Positions 58,282 to 64,000 of a DNA stretch of 64,000 nt are shown here, one piece after another. This stretch comes from Pyricularia pennisetigena (lineage: Eukaryota > Ascomycota > Sordariomycetes > Magnaporthales > Pyriculariaceae). The notes under the pieces were generated by a model that saw only the letters and a list, made by a program, of their open reading frames with translations, did no database searches and had not been told where the DNA came from. Numbering within the stretch: position 1 is the first letter of the stretch; every line of letters begins with the position of its first letter. Location of the stretch: the NCBI RefSeq assembly GCF_004337985.1, contig NW_021940920.1, positions 604,549-668,548 of the forward strand, given 5' to 3'. Both the position numbers and the translations under genes were made by a program.

Positions 58282-58828
58282 CTATGGACCCAAGTTGCAC
58301 TTGAGCGAGCTGATCTGGTCATTAAAGTCCTTGGGAAGCGTCTTCCTCTGGCCCCTGGCGGTGTAAGAGTGACCCCCGCAGTTCTCCCTCCTGTGGTTTC
58401 TGTTAGAAAGCAAAGTTCCACAGTGATAGGCAGAAGGATATTCAAAACAAAGATATGAAAAAAAAAAAATCATAATCTTACTCGAAAAAGGTGCAGGTGC
58501 GTTCACCCGTGTCGAAGGAGCTGACCATGTCGTTCATGTGCTCCTGGACGTTGGCTGTTTTGGGAGTCTCGGTCAGTCACGCCTTTAAAAGACAAGGATG
58601 CAGAGGATAGGCATTCTTTTATTGGTATCCCTAGGAGTGAATGAGTCAATACGAAATTTACTTACTGCACTCATTGACATCAATGAACCAGCAGTCTCCT
58701 TCAAGGTTCTCGTGCGGACAGAGCTTGACGGTGATGAGCTCCTGGCGGCCGGTAATGACGGCGGCGTTGGCTGCACCCCCGAGGAGGAAGCTAATGGCCC
58801 CGGCCGAGAGAATCTGGAAAGTCTTCAT
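58282..58828 (-). CDS. Small secreted cysteine-rich protein with beta/gamma-crystallin-type signatures
   Basis: Three exons, 58828-58666, 58554-58482 and 58399-58282, joined in consistent phases across introns of 111 and 82 bases (GTAAGT and GTAAGA donors, ACAG acceptors, CTGAC in the first). The product is 117 residues. A signal peptide occupies about residues 1-22 (ILSAGAISFLLGGAANA), and a second cleavage site at GR is possible. The mature part has six cysteines (37, 46, 54, 75, 86, 113). Two halves each contain a strand-turn pattern followed by NDMVSS (62-67) and NDQISS (105-110), which both fit the (N/D)(N/D)xx(S/T)S calcium motif of microbial beta/gamma-crystallins. Likely an extracellular, disulfide-stabilised, calcium-binding domain. 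A role in the host or environment is inference only. Confidence 0.78.
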
Positions 58829-59247
58829 TTTCTTTTTTTTTTTTTTTTAGAGTTTGGGGTTTGTTCGCAGCTGCTTCTCGTTACATGAAAATGCGACAGA
58901 GGTGCGATCGGAGACTGGACTGCAGTCCAGAGTGAACGAAGAGAACAGGCTGGTTATATACCTCCATGTGTGTATGCAAACCATACACATGCCAAGGCCC
59001 TCGACCTCACAAGCTTAGGGTTATGCAAGGCTGTGGTTCGGTCGAGGGCGTGGACCTCTTTAGCTGCACGGATTTCTTCAAGGGCGTCAAAGGCTGAAGC
59101 TAAAATATGTCGTGGCACAAGGCTACTACGTAGGAGGCAGATCAAGGTTTGGACAGCTGTCCGTGCAGACTTTTTAAATATGATAATAAGGTTGCAGCGA
59201 GGATGGCGCCTGCAGACGTCTGGGTTTGCAAGCAGTTTCTATTTCAT
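58829..59247. other. Short upstream region of the secreted cysteine-rich gene
   Basis: A T17-rich tract (as A run on the coding strand) lies directly before the start codon; a possible TATA-like stretch (GGTTATATACC) lies near 58950-58960. Nothing else seen. Confidence 0.4.
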
Positions 59248-60411
59248 CTACTGACCACTGTATAAGTCTCTTATGTGTCTAACCACTTCCCCCTTTTGAC
59301 CCTGAACGAGCGCCAGCTGCCTTAGCCTCCTCATGGTGCTGCCAAGATGCGCAAGTCGCTTTGTCACCTGCAGCTTCCACACGACACTCCACACGCTGGA
59401 CAGCGCCAGCCTCAAGTCGGCGTCTTCCTCCTCGGCTGCTTTGTACTCCATCCACTGGTCGACGTCGAGGCAGAGTTTGTAGAGGGTACAATAGGTCTTC
59501 CTCTCGTCTGGGCAGTCGCGCGCCCTACCGGCAAAGAGGAACTGAAAAAATCTCTCCCAAACCCGACCGGATAAGTAGTCGGGGAGCCGCGTCTGCTGCA
59601 GCCACATGAGTGAGCGCTCGTACTGCGCCTTAGGCTTGGATTGGATAGTCTCGCGCGTCACGGCGAACTGGCTGCAGCACGGGGCGGCGACGACCTCGGG
59701 GACGGAGAAGTAGGCCGTCTTGTCGAGCGGCGCAAAGTTCTCGACCCACGCCTGGTACATATAAGGGGCCTCCTGGCCCACGAGCTTCCCGTCGTTGGTG
59801 CCGGTCATGTTGATGCCATATGGGCAGCCGCCCCTCCAGCTGACGCGGAGGTTGACGAACCCTCGCGCGCGCACCTGGTCAAGGTCCAGCCTCGTCAAGG
59901 CGTATGACAGGGATCCCAAGAGCAGAGGCTCCACGTGCCAGGCGTTGTCCTCGGCGTGTATGAACAAGACGATGTCGGGAAGTTGGTCGTAGTTCTCGAC
60001 GATGTAGCTCAGGTATGTCGAGACCTCGTGACCCTTGTTGAATCGGGGGTGATACTCTGCGCTTTCGTCCCCGGCGACGTACTTCTTGACCTCGACGTGC
60101 GTCTTTGGCAGCCCTGTCATCTTGGCGAAGCTCGAGTTCGACATCCAGTCTGTTGTCCCGGCTGACTGCTCCCGCGGGGTGGAAACCATGACAACCTCGA
60201 CGTGCGGGGGTGGGTTATACGGCTCGCGGGTGTACGTCTCGAGGTCATTGGACACATAGTTCCGCCTCCTGTAGCACGAGCCGCCATATACACCTGGATA
60301 ACCACCGAGAAGGCATTGGTATCGAAGAAAGAGTAAAAAGGTTCCTGAGAGTAACCCGACGACGACAAGCAAACGGAGCACAATTCGGTAGGCTCTCGAG
60401 GGGATGGACAT
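59248..60411 (-). CDS. DUF3431 family type II membrane protein
   Basis: 387 residues in one exon from ATG 60411; the frame upstream offers only a TTG. A short basic N-terminus precedes a single membrane anchor (about residues 9-29, VLRLLVVVGLLSGTFLLFLRY), so the bulk lies in the Golgi or ER lumen. The luminal domain has the DUF3431 blocks: PDIVLFIHAEDNAWHVEPLL near 145-165, GFVNLRVSWRGGCP, and CCSQFAVTRETI followed by YERSLMWLQQT. The first block resembles the DxD-type and His-rich motifs of glycosyltransferases but the family has no proven activity. An additional C-terminal helical region follows. Likely a secretory-pathway, possibly glycosyltransferase-like, protein; function otherwise unknown. 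Confidence 0.82.
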   Translation of the reverse strand: MSIPSRAYRIVLRLLVVVGLLSGTFLLFLRYQCLLGGYPGVYGGSCYRRRNYVSNDLETYTREPYNPPPHVEVVMVSTPREQSAGTTDWMSNSSFAKMTGLPKTHVEVKKYVAGDESAEYHPRFNKGHEVSTYLSYIVENYDQLPDIVLFIHAEDNAWHVEPLLLGSLSYALTRLDLDQVRARGFVNLRVSWRGGCPYGINMTGTNDGKLVGQEAPYMYQAWVENFAPLDKTAYFSVPEVVAAPCCSQFAVTRETIQSKPKAQYERSLMWLQQTRLPDYLSGRVWERFFQFLFAGRARDCPDERKTYCTLYKLCLDVDQWMEYKAAEEEDADLRLALSSVWSVVWKLQVTKRLAHLGSTMRRLRQLALVQGQKGEVVRHIRDLYSGQ

Positions 60412-62253
60412 GGAGGGTGAAGGAACAACAACAAAAACACCAAGATTCAACCCGAATGCAAGGAAAATAAAGAAAACAAAAGGGCAAGAGAGAAGAAGGC
60501 TGCGAAAGCACGAGGTAAAAATACCTAGGGTGAATTACATCAAGCAAGGGAATGGCTAGCACTGTGTCTAGGATGATTTGTATAAAAAGAACCTGAAAAG
60601 AAAGCCGAAAGAAGGACTCAATTGGTTAGGTAGGGTTATAAAAGAAGAGACGAGATCAAGATAGAAAAGCCAGGTTACTTACGCTGAAGAAAACCGAACA
60701 AGGCGAAAACTCAATGTTACAACGGATGTCCAAGGAAACCAAAGATCAATCAACAAATAACCAGCAAGACGGAGTATTCCGCCCCTCAACGTCCTCTAGG
60801 TTATTTCGTCTCAGCTGCTTCCCCATTTGAGCTGGCAGCACTGCCTGCTCCAGAATGGTCAATGCATATTATGATTACCGCAAATTTCCCTGCTGGATGA
60901 AACCTCATCTATGTCAGGCAACAACATAACCCTGAACCGGATGGCGGAGGAGATCCTGAGGGACCCTGAGGGAATAAAGATGGATCCAGTTTTGATGTCC
61001 CGAAGCTTGTTGTCGAAAACTCAAGACTCCAGACCCTTGGCGCCAGGAGCAAGGGATTTACCAGGGTTGTTCCGGTAGAGCAGTACTGTAATTACCCCAA
61101 CGAGCAAGGCTGGTTACTGAGACCACATACGGGCAAGCGTTGTACTGTATGTGGTACAAGGTGGCAGTGTACAGTTTTGGTGAAGAACAAAGTACCCGAC
61201 ATAGTATTCCCGAGCTGATCCCTGTTTTGTTCCTGCAGCTTCTCTGCATTGTCAATGGAGCACGGCGCCACCCGCAAACATGTTTGGTAGTTTGACCAAT
61301 CAATGCTTGTTGAAGTGACTAGCGAACCCCTATCTTGACCTCGCATCCAGCTTTAGTGTACCAAGCTCAGTACACAACGATTGACAACAGTACTGCGGAG
61401 GGAACAAAAGCAGATAAACATCTGCAGGCATGAATGTTGAAGGATTGCTTTGATGTCATATGCTGGAATCGGATCGGTGCATGCACAAAAATAGTACTTG
61501 AGGACAAAGCAGAAAATGAGATGAAAACGAAAAAAAAAAAAAAAAAAAAAAGTTGCTCGAGCAGGCTACACGTGATTTCATGGCATTCTTTCGCACCGTG
61601 TCGATATCCTCTTGGCTTCGTCCTTTTACTGTAGGTTCATCATTGGCATCTGAACATGCCTGAGGCATGAATGCAGCCAGACAGACATGCTGGTGGCTCC
61701 CTGAAACGAAAATAGACACCACGCTGGCGGCTTGGCTGCTTGGAGTCAGGTCCCATCAATCGCAATTGCAACGGAGCGTGCGTTCGGTGATCCATCCAGT
61801 TCGATCCCCTGGTACTTGTGTTCTTGTGTAAAAATATATTCATCGACTTTTATGTGAACTTACTTTTATTAGACAGCCGGCAATAGTTCCTTTGTTCAAG
61901 GTCCCTTGCCTCTTTGTATCTTTTTTTTTTTTCCTCTCTTTTGGTTTCGCCTGAAGTCTTGACAACTGGCATAAACGTCATTCATGGTAACCTACCCACC
62001 CACGAACCGTTTTCTCCCAACAAACAAAAAGGACACACTTCACGCCGAACAAGTTGAAATTTCGGGACGAAACGCCATATCACACCGACCGAAGTCGTCA
62101 TACTTTTAAATCTTTCCTCGTAGACCCGCATAGTATCACATCCAGTCTACACAAGTATCACGGGCGACAAATAAGCTTCTGTTCGCTAGAATTCCGACCG
62201 TCTCTGCCGAATATTCGATCCGCCTCGCACATTTCGGCGACCAATCTATCAAG
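60412..62253. other. Divergent gene-poor interval
   Basis: Separates the DUF3431 gene (minus) and SED5 (plus) start codons. Contains an A22 run (61530-61551) and T-rich patches. No supportable gene. A possible upstream intron in the DUF3431 5' UTR is suggested by GTAAGT-like and CTAAC-like words near 60620-60690 but is not firm. Confidence 0.45.
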
Positions 62254-63319
62254 ATGGCCGTCGCGTCGGTCCAAGACCGGACAGCAGAGTTCAAATCGGT
62301 GCTGGCCCAGGCCCAGAAACGACAAGCAAATGCAAAGGCGAGCGCGCAACGGCGCTCCCTCCTGACCGATGCGCAAAAGGCAGACGCGAACGGTGCGCCA
62401 CCCAGGAGGTCGGAATTTGCGCGCAGGGCCGCCGAGATTGGCCGCGGAATAGCAGCGACCATGGGGAAACTGGAGAAGCTCGCGCAGCTGGCCAAGAGGA
62501 AAACGCTGTTCGACGACAGGCCGGTCGAGATCAACGAGCTCACGTTCATAATCAAACAGGATCTGTCATCGCTCAACCAGCAGATCTCGGGCCTGCAGCA
62601 GCTGTCGAGGCAACAACATCCCAAGGCCGACCAGGAGGGCGAGCACAACAAGAATGTCGTTTTCCTGCTTCAAGGGAAGCTTACCGATGTCTCGGCCAAC
62701 TTCAAGGACGTGCTCGAGGTGCGGACCAAGAACATCCAGGCATCAAGATCGCGCACAGAAAACTTCATCTCCTCAGTCTCGCAGCATGCGCAACAGCCAG
62801 CCCTTCAGTCCTCTGCTAGCCCGCTCTATGGCACACCAAACAGGGGGACTCCGTCGCCGGGCGTGGATTTGTTGACGCTCAACCCGCCGGGTGGGAAAGG
62901 CATGGGAGGTGGTCCGGTGGGCGACGAGCAGCTCATGCTGATGGAGGAGGCGCAGCCACACAACGCCTACATCCAGCAGCGAGGCGAGGCCATCGAGGCC
63001 ATCGAAAAGACCATTGCTGAGCTGGGTGGCATCTTTGGGCAGTTGGCCGGCATGGTGTCGGAGCAGAGCGAGATGATCCAAAGGATAGACGCCAACACCG
63101 AAGATGTGGTTGACAACGTCGAGGGCGCGCAACGCGAGCTGCTGAAGTACTGGAGCCGCGTGTCGGGTAACCGCATGTTAATAGCCAAGATGTTTGGCGT
63201 GCTGATGATATTCTTTCTGTGAGTACCTCTTTTTCCCGTGATCTGATTTTGACAAACCCAATAAGCTAGGTTTTTCTAACTTGAAGTCTCGCAGATTATG
63301 GGTTCTCATTGCGGGATAG
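62254..63319 (+). CDS. SED5: Golgi syntaxin-5-type Q-SNARE Sed5
   Basis: Two exons, 62254-63218 and 63295-63319, joined across a 76-base intron with GTGAGT donor, CTAAC branch site and CGCAG acceptor; 329 residues. Without the second exon the membrane anchor would be cut; with it the C-terminus becomes MFGVLMIFFLLWVLIAG. The N-terminus VQDRTAEF (residues 6-13) fits the Sly1-binding peptide of Sed5/syntaxin 5. A helical N-terminal domain, a Pro/Gly-rich linker (about 200-225), the Qa-SNARE motif (about 245-305, with central Gln in the VSEQSEMIQRID block) and the anchor follow in the expected order. Role: ER-to-Golgi and intra-Golgi vesicle fusion, together with Bos1, Bet1 and Sec22 type partners. 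Probably essential. Downstream exon of eight codons is unusual but typical for this gene in fungi is not claimed. Confidence 0.93.
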
Positions 63320-64000
63320 GGATCTGTTCAAACAAGTAAAATTCGAGTGTGACAAGAGCGGCAGTATTATGACTTTTTGGCTCGTCGTGACGGCGACGGC
63401 GAGAAGTTCTCTTTTTCTTTGTTCCCTTCTAACCTTTGCAAAACCTGGGGTTTGTAACACTATCTTGTTTATTGCTTCGTCGTCGTCTTCACACATAGCC
63501 CGAAGGAAACCGCGTACAACCACTTCACAGAGAAAGGCCACATTATCTCTTCACAAAAACTTTTTCAATTTGTATACCATTTCTCAAAAGTACAAACAGG
63601 CCTTCTGGCCGAGCGTTCTGCTGTCCGCTTCCCCACATTGTGCTAAAGGTTTGCCCATGTCAACAGCTACTATTAAGACACGCAAGTAATTAAATACCTG
63701 GCATCAGTTGACGCAACCACCATTCGTCATGGCTTTTTCGGTCAAATCAAGCCCGAGTGGAGAGGGTTGAGATTTTCCGGGTTTGTTTGTTACTCATGAC
63801 ACACATTGCGCCCCCCGCAAATCGTGGGGGGGNGGGGGGGGGGGGGGGGGGGGGGGGGGTCATTGGCCGAAGCCCGCCAGCTCTCTCGGCTATCTTGGAT
63901 TCTCAGGCTTCAGCAAGCACAATGGGGTTGCGATAGTGAGAGGGACACGCCCGAGTCATTGCCTGAACACTGCCCATTATATTCGTCAGAACAGCCCACT
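63320..64000. other. 3' flank of SED5 with G run
   Basis: No supportable gene. It contains a G-rich homopolymer with one undetermined base (63826-63859), which could form G-quadruplex structures but is also a likely sequencing artefact. Confidence 0.5.
63826..63859. repeat. Poly(G) tract with one N
   Basis: Thirty-four positions, all G except N at 63833. Confidence 0.85.

Overview
The window looks like nuclear DNA of a filamentous ascomycete, most likely a Sordariomycete. Genes carry short GT-AG introns with CTAAC or CTGAC branch sites, coding sequence is GC-rich with low-complexity linkers, families such as DUF3431, Ayg1-like hydrolases and half-zinc-cluster proteins appear, and long A/T-rich gaps with pure poly(A)/poly(T) runs separate the genes. 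No bacterial, viral or organellar gene, CRISPR array, rRNA or convincing tRNA was seen. The exact genus cannot be read from the sequence. Many gene models below were built by hand by joining exons across introns, so splice sites are predictions.

Layout. 1-8 kb: a 3'-truncated unknown gene on the minus strand, a Gal80-like Gfo/Idh/MocA oxidoreductase, a divergent acyl-protein-thioesterase-type esterase, and a CCDC97-type protein beside an assembly gap. 8-17 kb: TAD2 (tRNA A34 deaminase) with a long unusual N-terminal extension, a two-exon protein joining a half zinc cluster to a C-terminal membrane segment, and a five-exon secreted protein. 18-24 kb: an F-box/2EXR-like protein, a 3.4-kb gap and a small acidic protein. 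24-35 kb: mostly gene-poor, holding a convergent pair, a cytosolic GH43 glycosidase and an Ayg1/FrsA-type hydrolase. 34.6-42.5 kb: an sn-1-specific diacylglycerol-lipase-like class 3 lipase, a KduD-like SDR, a decayed secreted FAD oxidase and a 65-residue membrane protein. 44-56.4 kb: two very large intrinsically disordered proteins (2480 and 1101 residues) in tandem. 56-64 kb: a three-exon small secreted cysteine-rich protein with two calcium-type beta/gamma-crystallin signatures, a DUF3431 type II membrane protein and the Golgi Q-SNARE Sed5.

No operon-like organisation is expected or seen. Functional links are loose. The GH43 enzyme, the KduD-like dehydrogenase and the Gal80-like protein all belong to families acting on sugars, and the lipase, Sed5 and the DUF3431 protein are membrane or secretory-pathway functions. 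The most interesting items are the secreted crystallin-like protein at 58.3-58.8 kb, the half-zinc-cluster membrane protein at 11.4-14.1 kb, the membrane-helix-bearing TAD2 and the FAD-oxidase pseudogene.
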